Shown piece after piece: positions 1 through 11,005 of a DNA stretch of 30,191 nt. The notes under the pieces are model-generated. The model was not told the origin of the DNA. It did no database searches and worked only from the letters and a program-made list of their open reading frames with translations. Position 1 is the first letter of the stretch. Each line of letters opens with the position of its first letter. Source of the DNA: Stereocaulon alpinum (taxonomy: Eukaryota; Ascomycota; Lecanoromycetes; Lecanorales; Stereocaulaceae). The translations under genes and the position numbers were made by a program. The stretch lies in NCBI GenBank assembly GCA_018257865.1, contig JAEUBA010000183.1, positions 1-30,191 on the forward strand. The letters are read 5' to 3'.

Positions 1-1720
1 ATTTTTAAGAAGTAGTACTATTACTATATCCTTCTTCCTCTATATATTATACTATAGTATTTTTAGGTAGGGTATATTCCTTATTAGGTAAGGGCCGCTT
101 AGACGTTCTCCTATATTTAGGTATCCTTAGTAGTCTTTACTACCCTTAATATCTATTTAAGGGTATTCGCTAGACTAATCCTCTCTATAGATAGGGGTTA
201 TTACCCTTATTCTACTTTAGAGAGGGTTATTAGTTATCCTCTCTTCGCTACTTCCTTAGTTCCTTTCTAAGGCTTATCTATTATATCTCCTAGGGCCTTC
301 CTCTTCCCTTTTAAGATTACCTTATACTACCCTTCTAAGCTAGCCCTTCCTAGTATTACTAGTATTAGTACTACTAAGTATTACCTTAGGGTCTCTTTAA
401 AGTATTTTAGCTTATACTTAATTCTCTACTTAGCCTTAGTATTCTCCTTCTATTAGATTAAGTAGGTTTTACTTTATACTAGGTACTCCCCTTTATATAC
501 TACGTATTTAGGCTTACTGTCGGCTCTTTCTATATAGTTATTAGTTATATAGTTTTAGGCGTATATCCTATAGCAGGTAGGGTATTTATACGCCTTAGTA
601 ATATATTTATACCTATAGTAGTTAAAGTACTACTTAGGGGTAGCTTCTCTCTCCTAGTAATTATAGAATAGGAGGCTATTCTCTACTACTATTCCCTCTA
701 TAATAAGTTAGTTCGCTACCTTTAGGCTTAGGACTTTAATTATTATTATAGAGAATCTCTTCTCCTTCCTAAGCGTATCTAGCTTTAACGCGAATATAAG
801 CTATTCAGCCTTTATTATCTCTAACTTTAGGTAGAGCTTCCTATTATCTTTCCTTAAGATTTTAAAGATCCCTTATTAATCCTTTATATCTATTATCTTT
901 TCTACTCTATAGATCGCTACTATTACTATCTTCTAAAGGACTCTTATTAACCTATAAAGTCTCCTTACCTACCTATTATTCTTCTCTAACTCCTCCCTAG
1001 CCCTTACTAAGGCCGTTTAGAGAATAATATCCCCCCCTATAGTCCTCCTTACTATAATAATCTCCCCAGTCGCCCCTCCTACTCCTCTAAATATTTATAC
1101 TAGTTAGGGGAGGGTTACTATAGCTATCTATATCTTTTTGCTATTATTATTAATCCTAACTATTATCTACTTCGCTTTCTTAATATCTTCCGCCCTAGGT
1201 ATAGCTAGGTAGATAGTATTTTAGCCCCCTTAGGCTATACAGGCTACGTCCGCCTAGCTGTTATTTACCCTTTTAGTTAGGTAGTCTTTATACGTTAATT
1301 AGCTGCGGTATTCCTTTATAGCGTATCTCTTAGCTATATTCTTCTATATATACTCTATAATCCTCTCTACTGTATTCTAAAAGAAGCTTTATACGGTCTT
1401 ATTTATATTCGCCTATAGTATCTCCTAGACCTTCTCTATAAACTCTAGTAGCGCCTACTCCGTAGCCTTTATATACTACGCTCTTTTATTAGTTCTTTCC
1501 CTACCCTAAGGGCTTTATAGTCCTTTAGTAGGCTTCTACTATTATCACTATCGCTCTGTTATCGCGTTAAGACGCGTACCCTATCTACCTTCGCTACTAA
1601 TAACCCCCTTCTCTCCTCCCCCCCTATCTCGTATTATTTTACTAGGTTCGTAACCTAGTGTAATCGCTCGTCTAGCCTAGTAGGCCTGCTCGCCCGTCGT
1701 ACTCGTCGTCGTCGCCATCT
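1..1720 (-). mobile_element. Tad1-like LINE, 5' part (copy 1)
   Basis: The reverse complement of this segment aligns end to end with 11003-12727, the 5' part of the LINE inserted in copia B. It covers all of ORF1 and the first codons of ORF2, and the window edge cuts off the rest. Its 5' end lies at 1719-1721, only about three bases before the ORF1 start codon, and abuts copia-derived sequence. RIP transitions fill the segment, but a few ancestral bases survive here that are lost in the other copy, including the ATG (CAT at 1716-1718). A target site duplication cannot be tested because the 3' end is outside the window. Confidence 0.85.
40..1718 (-). pseudogene. LINE ORF1 (Gag-like nucleic-acid-binding protein), RIP-degraded
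   Basis: This would have encoded the ORF1 protein of a Tad1-clade LINE, which binds element RNA in the ribonucleoprotein particle. The start is the ATG at 1718-1716 followed by Ala and a Thr-rich stretch (MATTTSTTGE). The same start is visible, with ATG mutated to ATA, at 11006 in the other copy. A region at about 430-660 corresponds to the cysteine/histidine knuckles better seen at 12090-12260. The frame is broken by many TAA/TAG codons. The left boundary is approximate, set by where the homologous copy passes into ORF2. Confidence 0.75.
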
Positions 1721-2552
1721 CTAGTAAAGTATAGCTTAAATTAACTAAGCGTAGAATAGTAAAGATCTTATACCTAAGGAAGAATATATTATTATATAAT
1801 ACTTTATCCTTTATATACTTAAGTTAGGGATAAATCTTCTCTTAAGCTCCTAGCTAATAGATATTAGAATCTATATTAAATTTATTAAAAATAACTATAT
1901 AATCTTATACCCTAAGCTTAGTAATATAATTACTAAATAATAATTTAGCCTTTATATATTAGAACTTCCTTAGGGGTAACTTATATTAAATATATATAGT
2001 ATACCTTTAGATATTATCCGCTAGCTTTAGTACGCCTATATAGATTATATAGGTTAATAAAATATAGATTAACTACCTAATATAGCTACTAAAGTAGACT
2101 TCTTAAAGAAATTCTTAAATAAATTAACCTATAAATACTATATTTTAAGCTATTATTAGTTTACCTTATATAAGGACTTTATTAAACTTATAATACGCCT
2201 AATATAATTTATTTATAATAATATTATAGGGCCTATTAAGCTTATTAGCTTTAATAGTAGTAAATAGGTAATTACCTTTAAAGATAACTTTACCTACTAC
2301 TCTAAAGTTTACTATATAAAATATAAATCGGAGCTTAGGGATCTATTCTAATTGTTTTAGTATAAGTATAAGCGAATAAGGCGCCTAATCTAACGCCTAT
2401 ATATAGATAATAGGGGTAAATATATTAAAGGAACCTTTTAAAAATACCTTAGCCTTAAGGGGATTATCTATAAGCCTATAGTACCTAAGAACTTAGAATA
2501 AAATAGGATTACTAAATATTTTAGGTAGGTTTTTATTAGATATACCTATCCT
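1721..2552 (+). pseudogene. Ty1/copia integrase fragment (copia C)
   Basis: This stretch is the reverse complement of about 6235-7035 in copia A, so this fragment runs in the opposite orientation to copia A and B. It covers the pre-integrase region and the integrase catalytic core. The D-N-x-G-E-Y motif that holds the second catalytic aspartate is readable at about 2405-2431, with Gly mutated to Lys. Homology to copia A and B stops sharply at about 2552, before the linker and reverse transcriptase, and at 1721 it abuts the 5' end of a LINE. All frames contain RIP stops. It is a remnant, either truncated by later insertions or recombined. Confidence 0.8.
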
Positions 2553-3326
2553 TTAGCTAGCGATAGAGATATACCTATACGCAGTACTAGCTACGAACCT
2601 AAATACCTATTTAGAGCTAAGATATCTCCCCTAATATATTATAGGTTAAATAATATTAAGACGTCGTATAGTTACTAAGAACTCTATATAGAGTTTTTTA
2701 GGTAATATAATAATACCTACCCTAACTCTACTATAACTATTATACCTCCCCTATAATCGAGACTAGATAGTAAGAATTAGTATTAGGTATAGTATCTCAG
2801 CCTAATAAGTAAAGAGTATAGGTAATACCTACCTAGCCGTTAATTTAAAAAATCTAATATCTACGTACGCTTAATATATATCTACTACTTAAGACTAACG
2901 CGTAGTCTATCCTAGAGGAAGGCTAGGGTTATAGGTATATAGGACTAAGAGAAGGATATACTAAGTTATAAATTAGAAGGCGTAGTTTAGAAAAGGATAG
3001 CCTCTATCTAAGTAGCTAGGCGAGCCTTTAATATAAGTAATACTATATAACTATAATTATAAGCTAAAGGGTTAGCTCCCCCCTAAAGTAAAATATATAA
3101 GGATAGAAGTAAGTCTATCTAATATAACTAGCGGGATATTATACTATCTAATTCTTTATATAAGTATAGGCCTCCTAGGCGGTATATATAGCTTCCCCCT
3201 TTCTTATATCCTTAACTAGTAAACTACTAAATAGCTAAATCCGGTACTACTATAGATACTAATAAATACTACTAATTAGCGCTAATAACTCGAACCTATA
3301 TAAGACGGCTATATACCCCCCTCCTC
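2553..3326. other. RIP-mutated sequence, no family recognised
   Basis: Copia homology ends at 2552 and a copia LTR begins at 3327. Between them is AT-rich, RIP-mutated sequence. One plus-strand reading gives a long run of plausible residues interrupted mainly by TAA/TAG, as expected for a mutated coding sequence, but I recognise no domain in it. It does not match the linker or reverse transcriptase of copia A or B, nor the LINE or the chromovirus. It may be the diverged downstream part of copia C, another repeat, or the original insertion site of a copia element. Confidence 0.5.
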
Positions 3327-3456
3327 TGTTAAAATATAATAGGTAGAACACTTAATTATCTAGCTAAGTGCGACTATATAAGATATAAATAAGGGTTAGT
3401 GCTAAGTCTTAGTTATTAATACTAAGGCTTAGTATACGAACACCCGAATTTTAATA
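3327..3456 (-). repeat. copia A 3' LTR
   Basis: The 130-bp LTR starts TGTTAAAAT and ends ATTTTAATA. The terminal A-A-T-A is the RIP product of A-A-C-A, which makes the ends inverted repeats of the TG...CA type. It is almost identical to 9211-9340 and retains three bases lost there: G at 3328, C in AACAC, and G in AGTGCT. Confidence 0.9.
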
Positions 3457-3465
3457 CTCCTACTT
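3457..3465 (-). other. copia A polypurine tract
   Basis: On the minus strand the sequence AAGTAGGAG directly precedes the 3' LTR. This is the expected position and composition for the primer of plus-strand DNA synthesis. It is absent from copia B, whose internal sequence is joined directly to an LTR edge at 9340/9341. Confidence 0.65.
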
Positions 3466-3837
3466 AAATATAGTACGCTAAATACTAGATAATTAAATTA
3501 TAGTCTACTAAAACAACTAATTTACTATACGCTAGTTACAACTGCTTTTTACTTTAATAACCCGTTACTTAGTAGGATTTCACCTTAAATACTTAGTATT
3601 TAGTAGGATAGTAGAGCTTATCTTTTACTATTACTACTAAAACTTTTTAGAAAATAATAAAATACGGTTATTTAAATTTTTATTTTCCCTATTAGCCTAT
3701 ATATACTAATTTCTTACTAATAAGTAGTCGGGTAATATATAGGGTTAATAAATACTATAAAGTATAATAATAGCTTTAGGGATAATCCGGGTATAGTAGG
3801 CCCTAATTAAGTAGTATTCGCGCGCGATTCTTAGGGA

Positions 3838-3900
3838 TACTCCTACTAGATTTAGGTAGCTACTCCTACTAAATCTAAGTAGCTACTCCTACTAAAGCTC
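3838..3900. repeat. 23-bp tandem repeat at the copia A 3' end, 2.7 units
   Basis: Units begin TACTCCTACTARATYTARGTAGC: 3838-3860, 3861-3883 and a partial unit at 3884-3900. They lie at or just after the end of the polyprotein frame. The homologous position in copia B (9511-9596) carries one more unit. Confidence 0.85.
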
Positions 3901-6900
3901 TACCTTAGGCGATATATTCTAAGCCTAAGTTATTACGGAACTCTACGAACTTATCCTTATAAAGGGGTTTAGTAAGCCTATTAATAACTTAATACTTAGT
4001 AGGTATATAGCGGAGGTCTACTATACTATTAATAACTTACTCCCTAATAAAGTAGTAGCGTATATCGATATACTTACTATAAGTATAGAATTCTAGATTC
4101 TTTATAAGGGCGATTACGCCCTAATTATCCCTATAGATAATTACCGCCTAAGGTTCCTAGCTACTAAGCTTAAGCTACCTTAGTAGGTTTTAAAGCTATA
4201 CAGCTTCCTTAGACGCTAGGGTCTAACTAATATATTTAGCCTTATAGGTAGAAAGGGTTATAATAGGTTATTACTTAGATAACTAGCTAATAGCCCTACT
4301 ACCTATATTAAAGATATACCCTAAGGTAGATTAGCGCGTATCGTAGTCTCCTGCCTAATTAGAGTTAGTATAGCCTATTAATACCTAAATTAGTCCTAAG
4401 AACGTTAATTAGTATTTAGTTATTAACTTAAGATATTAGAAGATTCGTTTAACCGCACCCTAATAAGCTTATATTAGGTTTATACTATAGCAGCTAACTA
4501 CTAATATAGGGTATATAATATTAGGTTAAGTCCCTAGTATTACGTATATTAGCGACCTAATAGCCTTCTAATATAGTAGTTAGTCTTAGGTATTAGCTTA
4601 GAAACCGTTAGGAGCTTTTTTTAGATAGTAAGTTATTTCTATAGGGGTTATAGTTTCTTTATATTCCTAGAGGCTAAAGTCCTAAAGTACTTTCTTAATA
4701 TAGGCCTCTTAGCCTAGTCGTAGCGTTCGTTATTAGCGGTTCTAAGTAACTATTATCCCTAGGTAATAGCTATATAGCCTAAAATCCGTTATATAGAACT
4801 AATAGTTAAGGGTATCTTTAACCCTCTAAATAGCTTCCTTACTAAGGCCCGTAATTAGTAAATTATCTATATATAGGGTAATTAGCGTCCCGTCTTTAAG
4901 GTTAATAAATACGCTTAAGTTAGCTTCTAATAAGACTACGCCTAATTCAGCGTTTATAAAGCTAGCGAAGGTATTATACTATACTTAAGGGGATTATTTT
5001 AGGCTGTATAAGGCCTTATTTAGGCGGTAAACTTTTACTTCCCCTTAAACGAAACCTTTAGGCTATTCTATAAAGATCTCCTCTTCTATATCCTTATAGA
5101 GGAATACTATTTTAACGTCTATCTACTTTAGGTCCTAATCTATAGCAGCGGTAATTATAAATATAGCCTTATAGCTTATAAATTTAACTACTAAGGCAAA
5201 AGTTTTATTATAGTTAAGGCCTTTTCGTTACTTAAAGCCTTAAATAACTTAGTATACCTTATAGCGTATAATTTCCCCCTTAGGGCTATATTTTAAGGTA
5301 TAGACCTATCTACCCCTAAGAACTTTCCGGCTATCTAAGGGCGATATTAGTATCTAAGTATTATTAGCTATAAGGGAGTTAAATTCGTTATTTATAGCGA
5401 GCTCCTACTATATTTTATATATATTATTAGCTATTACTTCGGTATAGGTTTTAGGTTTATAGGGTTCCGCTAAATTCGTCTAAGCTAGTAGAGAGATCGC
5501 TAAGTACCTATAAAGAGGGTCTAGCGAGAGGTTCCGTATATTAGGGATATTAAGCTTAGAGTATATTACTAGTACTTAAGTTATCTCTCGCTCTTCTATA
5601 GTACCTATTATTATTAGTAATACTAGCTATAATAGGGCTAGAGAGCTTAGTATTAATAGTAAACTTAGGCTTAGAGAAGGTAATACTTCTCTAGAAGATA
5701 TAGGAGGTAAGGGAGGTAATTCTCCCCCTAAAGGAGGTAATTCTCCTAAGGATTTTTAGTTAGATAATTATACTAGGGATATATTAAAGTTAACGGGATT
5801 TTAATTCTTATTATACGCCTCCCCTAAAGTAGAGGTCCGTTAGCATTTAGCTAGGGGCTCTTTACCCCTATAGAAGCGGGGCCGTTTCTCCTAAATATAG
5901 ATATTAACGGCGCGGATAATAGCGCGCTGTTTCGGTAACTATAGGCGAAAGATATAGCTATCCCCTTTATATCTTAAAAGGAAATAGGTATTACTTTTAT
6001 CTATAAATTTCTTTTAGAGGCGGTTTCGCGCCTATATTTTAGAGCTAAGGGTTTAAAGGTGCCTAAGATAGGGCTTCTACTTATAGAAAGCCTTATATAG
6101 GGTCTTTCTAAGCTTTACGACTAAGCTTTAGATAGTAAGGTAATTAGCTATTTTTATAATTTTAGGCTAAAATAACTTATTAAGCTTAAAGCTTAATAGT
6201 AGAGGGTAGGTATATCTAATAAGAACCTACCCGAAATATTCGGTAATCCTATTTTATTCTAGGTTTCTAGGTACTATAGGCTTATAGATAATCCCTTTAA
6301 GGCTAAGGTATTCTTAGAAAGTTCCTTTAATATATTCGCCCCTATTATCTATATATAGGCGTTAGATTAGGCGCCCTATTCGCTTATACTTATATTAAAA
6401 CCGTTAGAATAGATCGCTAAGCTCTAATTTATATTTTATATAGTAGACTTTAGAGTAGTAGGTAAAGTTATCTTTAAAGGTAACTACCTATTTACTACCG
6501 TCGAAACTAATAGGCTTAATAGGCCCTATAATATCGCTATAGATAAATTCTATTAGGCGAGTTCTAAGCTTAATAAAGTCCTTATATAGGGTAGACTAAT
6601 AGCAGCTTAGAATATAGTATTTATAGGTTAATTTATTTAAGAATTTCTTTAAAAAGTTTACTTTAATAGTTATATTAGGTAGCTAATCTATATTTAATTA
6701 ACCTATATAACCTATACGGGTATACTAGAGCTAGCGGATAGCGTCTAAAGGTATACTATATATATTTAGTATAAGTTATCCCTAGGGAAGTTCTAATATA
6801 TAGAGGCTAAATTATTATTTAGCGATTATATTACTAAGCTTAGGGTATAAGATTATATAGTTATTTTTAGCGAATTTAATATAGATTCTAATATCTATTA

Positions 6901-8500
6901 GCTAGGAGCCTAAGAGGAGGTTTACCCCTAACTTAGGTATATAGAGGATATTATATAATAGTATATTCTTCCTTAGGTATAGGATCTTTATTATTCTATA
7001 CTTAGTTAGTTTAAGCTATACCCTACTAATTTTAGTAATTAGAGTACTAATAGCGGGCTTAAAGGTTATAAAGTTAAAGCGCTAATAGAATAAGTATTAC
7101 GTATACCCTATATTAATAATAGTTAGGCCTAATAGATTAACTTCTAGCGTTATTACTATTATATATCTAATATTAATTATAGGGACCCTATTTATACTAG
7201 CGCCTTAAATATTAAAGTTACTATTAGCGGTAAGGGTCCTAAATATTAGTTCTTTAGTAGGGCTATTATTATATTCTAGCTTCTATTTCTTAAACCTTTC
7301 GTCTTTAGACTTAAATTTCTTAAGCTTTATTTTAAGGTAAAGCTACTAATATTTTATAATTAGATAGGTATCTTTTCGCTTAAGCTTCTTATAGTAGGGG
7401 TAGTATTCCTAAGGCTTATTATTTATAGAGTTATAGTCTTTTATAGACCTCCTACTTATAAATATTACTAATCTAGAGTACTTATACTACGCTTAGATTT
7501 ATTATTCCTTATTAGCGGCCGTTAGGGAGACTTTATTAAAGTTAACTTTATTAGCGCTAAATAGGGTATAGCTTTAAATATAAGCTATTTTAAAGGTATT
7601 ATAAGCTTTACTAAGTCTTAAGAGATAGAGGTAAATTAGGTATAATTCTAGTAGGGCTACTTTAGTATTAAGTTCCTTAAGTTTAGTATTAACCTCTTAG
7701 AACTTCTAAGTATATTTAGTAATATCCTTAAAGAATTCTAAAAAGGTTAAATAGAGGTATTATACTAATTTAATATAAATACTAGTTCCTTTTAGCTTAA
7801 AATTTAAGGAGACTTTAGTTAGAATCTTATCTACTATAGTAAGGTTCTTTATAATCTTTTAGGTATTAAACCTAAGTTAGTTATAAATCGCAGTATAGGC
7901 TTTTACTTAGGTTTTAATAGTAAAAGGCTTTAAGTTATTAAGTATAAGCTAATTATTTATCTCCTCTACCTACTAAGAGTACCTAAAGTTAGACTTTAAG
8001 ATAAAGATAGAGGTAAGTAGGAAGCTTCTACTACTACTATAGGATTCTTTAGCTATTATAGTAAGTAGTAAATTTATATTACTATTATAAGATCCTTCAG
8101 CTGCTATAATATCTACTATAATATAGGTATTTTTAAAGCTCCGTTAGTAGTAGGAGTTAAATTAGAAGAAGAGGTTTATAGTATAAGCTTTAGAGGTCTT
8201 TAAGTTAGTAGGGTCTTTTAGAGATAAGCGGTAGTTATCTCTTTATACTATTATTTTACTAGAAGAGGACCTAAGGAAGCCTAAGGCGGTATATATTTAG
8301 CTTAAAGGCTAAAGATATTAGTATTATTAGGAGGTTTTAGGGTTAATTTACTAGCTTTAGAATTAGAGTTATAAGGAGATAGGGACTATTCTAAGGGTAT
8401 ATAATTAGTATTAATATAGTTAAGAGGTAACTTATCGAATTAAATTAGGTCCTAAAGAAGGTATTAAAAGTACTTATACTTAAAGCGGTAGTATACTTAG
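3875..8500 (-). pseudogene. copia Gag-Pol polyprotein, RIP-degraded (copia A)
   Basis: The reading runs from high to low coordinates. Gag-like sequence ends in a zinc-knuckle-like motif at 7364-7408, where the Cys positions now read Tyr through RIP. Next is the pre-integrase region, then the integrase core with D-N-R-G-E-Y at about 6322-6351. The reverse transcriptase has the D-V-K-x-x-F-L-x-G-D-I-E-E-E-I motif at 5074-5122 and Y-V-D-D (now YIDN) at 4862-4873. RNase H contains an E-A-E-Y-I-type motif near 4210-4240 and ends with K-Y-I-D-I-R-Y at 4041-4075. Stops are TAA/TAG at former CAA/CAG/TGG codons. The gag start is not placed; the frame may extend to about 8800. The linker at 5690-5750 contains a short duplicated Gly/Glu-rich segment. 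Confidence 0.88.
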
Positions 8501-9196
8501 GTAATAGTATTTATATACTAGATAGGGTTTAGATTAGTAGTAGATAGTATTAAATTAGAAGATAAAAAAGATAATAGACTTCTAGTTAAGCCTATAGTAG
8601 ATATCTTATAAATATCTCCTAATAATCTTAATAGGTATCTAGTAGCTAAGGTAATACTAGCCTCTAACTTATTAGGAAAGGTAGTAGGGGATACTAGCCT
8701 TTAATAATAGCTAGGGATACTAGCCTTTAGGAAGAAATTAAGGGGTTAGGACTTAGCTCCTTTAGTAATTAATAATTAATCGCTTTCTAGCGTCTAAAAA
8801 GTCTTATTTTTAATATAAAATTTAATAATTCTACTTATATAGGTTAGTATTCTTACTATAGAAGCTAGATATCGCTTTTAGGGGCTTAGCTTTAGAGTTT
8901 ATAGATACCTACTAAGGTATACTAGAAGAGATTACTTAGTAGCACTTATTAGCGTACTTTTTAGTAGTAATAACCCTAGAAAGAATAGAATAGCTAGGAG
9001 TTCTTAGCCTCCTCTTTTTAGTTAATTATTATCACTATAAGTTAATCTCGTAGTACGAAGATTAAAGAGTTATTACCTTAGACTAAGTATTAGAGGTTTA
9101 GTATATATATACGTAGCTTATATTAGGGAGGATTTAGTAACTATTTAAGAGGAATATAATTCTAGAAGAAGAGCTATTCTAGCGATACTTAGCGTA
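8501..9196. other. copia A leader and possible gag N-terminus
   Basis: This is the 5' end of copia A on the minus strand, between the primer binding site and clear gag sequence. One reading gives Ser/Pro/Thr-rich residues between about 8500 and 8760, including a short duplicated GGGATACTAGCCTTTA (about 8687 and 8716). From about 8800 to 9196 I see no coding sequence, as expected for an untranslated leader. Copia B lost its equivalent of this segment. Confidence 0.55.
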
Positions 9197-9210
9197 CTAG
9201 GCTTATAACC
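9197..9210 (-). other. copia A primer binding site (half-tRNA-iMet type)
   Basis: Directly after the 5' LTR the minus strand reads GGTTATAAGCCTAG. Allowing one RIP transition (G to A), this is GGTTATGAGCC..., complementary to the anticodon stem-loop of initiator tRNA-Met. Several copia-group elements (Drosophila copia, yeast Ty5) use such an internal, half-tRNA primer. The position and sequence both fix the orientation of the element. Confidence 0.75.
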
Positions 9211-9340
9211 TATTAAAATATAATAGGTAGAATACTTAATTATCTAGCTAAGTGCGACTATATAAGATATAAATAAGGGTTAGTACTAAGTCTTAGTTAT
9301 TAATACTAAGGCTTAGTATACGAACACCCGAATTTTAATA
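9211..9340 (-). repeat. copia A 5' LTR
   Basis: The 130-bp LTR matches 3327-3456 at all but three positions, all of RIP type, including the terminal TG read here as TA. It is followed at 9341 directly by internal 3' sequence of copia B (equivalent to 3666 in copia A), so it could also be read as an LTR shared by two tandem elements. Confidence 0.88.
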
Positions 9341-9510
9341 GTTATTTAAATTTTTATTTTCGCTATTAGCCTATATATACTAATTTCTTACTAATAAGTA
9401 GTTAGGTAGTATATAGGGTTAATAGATACTATAAAGTATAATAATAGCTCTAAGGATAATCCGGGTATAGTAGCCCTAATTAAGTAATAGTCGTATACGA
9501 TCCTTAGGGA

Positions 9511-9596
9511 TACTCCTACTAAATCTAAGTAGCTACTTCTACTAAATCTAGGTAGCTACTCCTACTAAAGCTGAGTAGCTACTCCTACTAAAGCTC
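9511..9596. repeat. 23-bp tandem repeat in copia B, 3.7 units
   Basis: Units lie at 9511-9533, 9534-9556, 9557-9579 and partially at 9580-9596. The unit is the same as at 3838-3900, with one additional copy, so the array length varied between members of the family before or after insertion. Confidence 0.85.
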
Positions 9597-10977
9597 TACC
9601 TTAGGCGATATATTCTAAGCCTAAGTTATTACGGAACTCTACGAACTTATCTTTATAGAGGGGTTTAGTAAGCCTATTAGTAACTTAATACTTAGTAGGC
9701 GTATAGCGGAGGTCTACTATACTATTAGTAACTTACTCCCTAATAAAGTAGTAGTATATATTAATATACTTACTATAAGTATAGAATTCCGAATTCTTTA
9801 TAAGAGCGATTACGCCCTAATTATTCTTATAGATAATTATTATTTAGGGTTTCTAGCTACTAAGCTTAAGCTACCTTAATAAGTTTTAAAGCTATACTAC
9901 TTCCTTAAACGCTAGGGTCTAACTAATATATTTAGCCTTATAGGTAGAAAGGGCTATAATAGGTTATTACTTAGATAACTAGCTAATAGCCCTACTACCT
10001 ATATTAAAGATATACCCTAAGGTAGATTAGCGCGTATCGTAGTCTCCTACCTAATTAGAGTTAGTATAGCCTATTAGTACCTAAATTAGTCCTAAGAACG
10101 TTAATTAGTATTTAGTTATTAACTTAAGATATTAGAAGATTCGTTTAACTATACCCTAATAAGCTTATATTAGGTTTATACTATAATAGCTAACTACTAA
10201 TATAGGGTATATAATATTAGGTTAAGTTCTTAGTATTATATATATTAGTAATCTAATAGCTTTCTAATATAGTAGTTAGTCTTAGGTATTAGCTTAGAAA
10301 CCGTTAGGAGCTTTTTCTAGATAGTAAGTTATCTCTATAGGGGTTATAGTTTCTTTATATTCCTAGAGGCTAAAGTCCTAAAGTACTTTCTTAATATAGG
10401 CCTCTTAGCTTAGTTATAGCGTTTATTATTAGCGGTTTTAAGTAACTATTATCCTTAGGTATTAACTATATAGCCTAAGATCCATTATATAGAACTAATA
10501 GTTAAGGGTATCTTTAACCCTCTAAATAGCTTCCTTACTAAGGCCTATAATTAGTAAATTATCTATATATAGGGTAATTAGCGTCTTATCTTTAGGGTTA
10601 ATAAATATACTTAAGTTAGCTTTTAATAGGACTACGCCTAACTTAGCGTTTATAAAGCTAGCGAAGGTATTATACTATACTTAGGGGGATTATTTTAGGC
10701 TATATAAGGCCTTATTTAGGCGGTAAACTTTTACCTCCTCTTAAATAAAACCTTTAGCCTATTCTATAAAGATCTCCTCTTTTATATCCCTATAGAGGAA
10801 TACTATTTTAACGTCTATCTACTTTAGGTCCTAATCTATAGTAGCGGTAATTATAAATATAGCCTTATAGCTTATAGGTTTAACTACTAAGGCAAAAGTT
10901 TTATTATAGTTAAGGCCTTTTTATTACTTAAAGTCTTAAATAACCTAATATACTTTATAGCGTATAATTTCCCCTTT

Positions 10978-10989
10978 AGAGCTATATTT
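10978..10989. repeat. LINE target site duplication, left copy
   Basis: AGAGCTATATTT is repeated at 25555-25566. The uninterrupted sequence in copia A (about 5283-5294) carries it once, with GG for GA. This proves insertion into copia B. Confidence 0.9.
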
Positions 10990-11005
10990 ATTTTCGATTA
11001 AGGAG

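Larger units (their letters stand above)
3327..9340 (-). mobile_element. Ty1/copia retrotransposon, structurally complete (copia A)
   Basis: The 6014-bp element has paired 130-bp LTRs, a primer binding site directly inside the right LTR and a purine tract directly inside the left LTR, so it reads on the minus strand. The order in that direction is gag with a zinc-knuckle-like motif, integrase, reverse transcriptase and RNase H. Integrase before reverse transcriptase is the copia (Pseudoviridae) order. The two LTRs differ at only three sites, all RIP-type transitions. The coding region is full of RIP stops. The five bases outside the two LTRs (TCCTC left, GTTAT right) do not match, so the expected target site duplication is missing. 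Confidence 0.9.
9341..10989 (-). pseudogene. copia B Pol, C-terminal part (reverse transcriptase and RNase H)
   Basis: This second copy of the copia family aligns with 3666-5295 of copia A. It carries the reverse transcriptase Y-V-D-D box at 10558-10569, the D-V-K motif near 10770-10820 and the RNase H K-Y-I-D-I-R-Y motif near 9745-9780. At its left edge about 208 bp of 3' internal sequence, including the polypurine tract, is missing relative to copia A. At its right edge a LINE interrupts the codons for the K-Y-S-P-K-G-E segment just before the reverse transcriptase. The other part resumes at 25555. RIP differences from copia A are dense. Confidence 0.88.

Noticed and set aside
3457..3664. 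A 208-bp stretch present in copia A but absent from copia B looked like a small inserted element.
   Set aside because: No terminal inverted repeats are visible, and it carries the polypurine tract directly beside the LTR. It is better read as native 3' internal sequence that copia B has lost.
9211..10989. Tandem copia pair sharing the LTR at 9211-9340.
   Set aside because: Possible, but it does not explain why copia B lacks 208 bp, including its polypurine tract, exactly up to the LTR edge. Insertion beside or into copia B followed by recombination fits better; kept as an alternative in the LTR entry.
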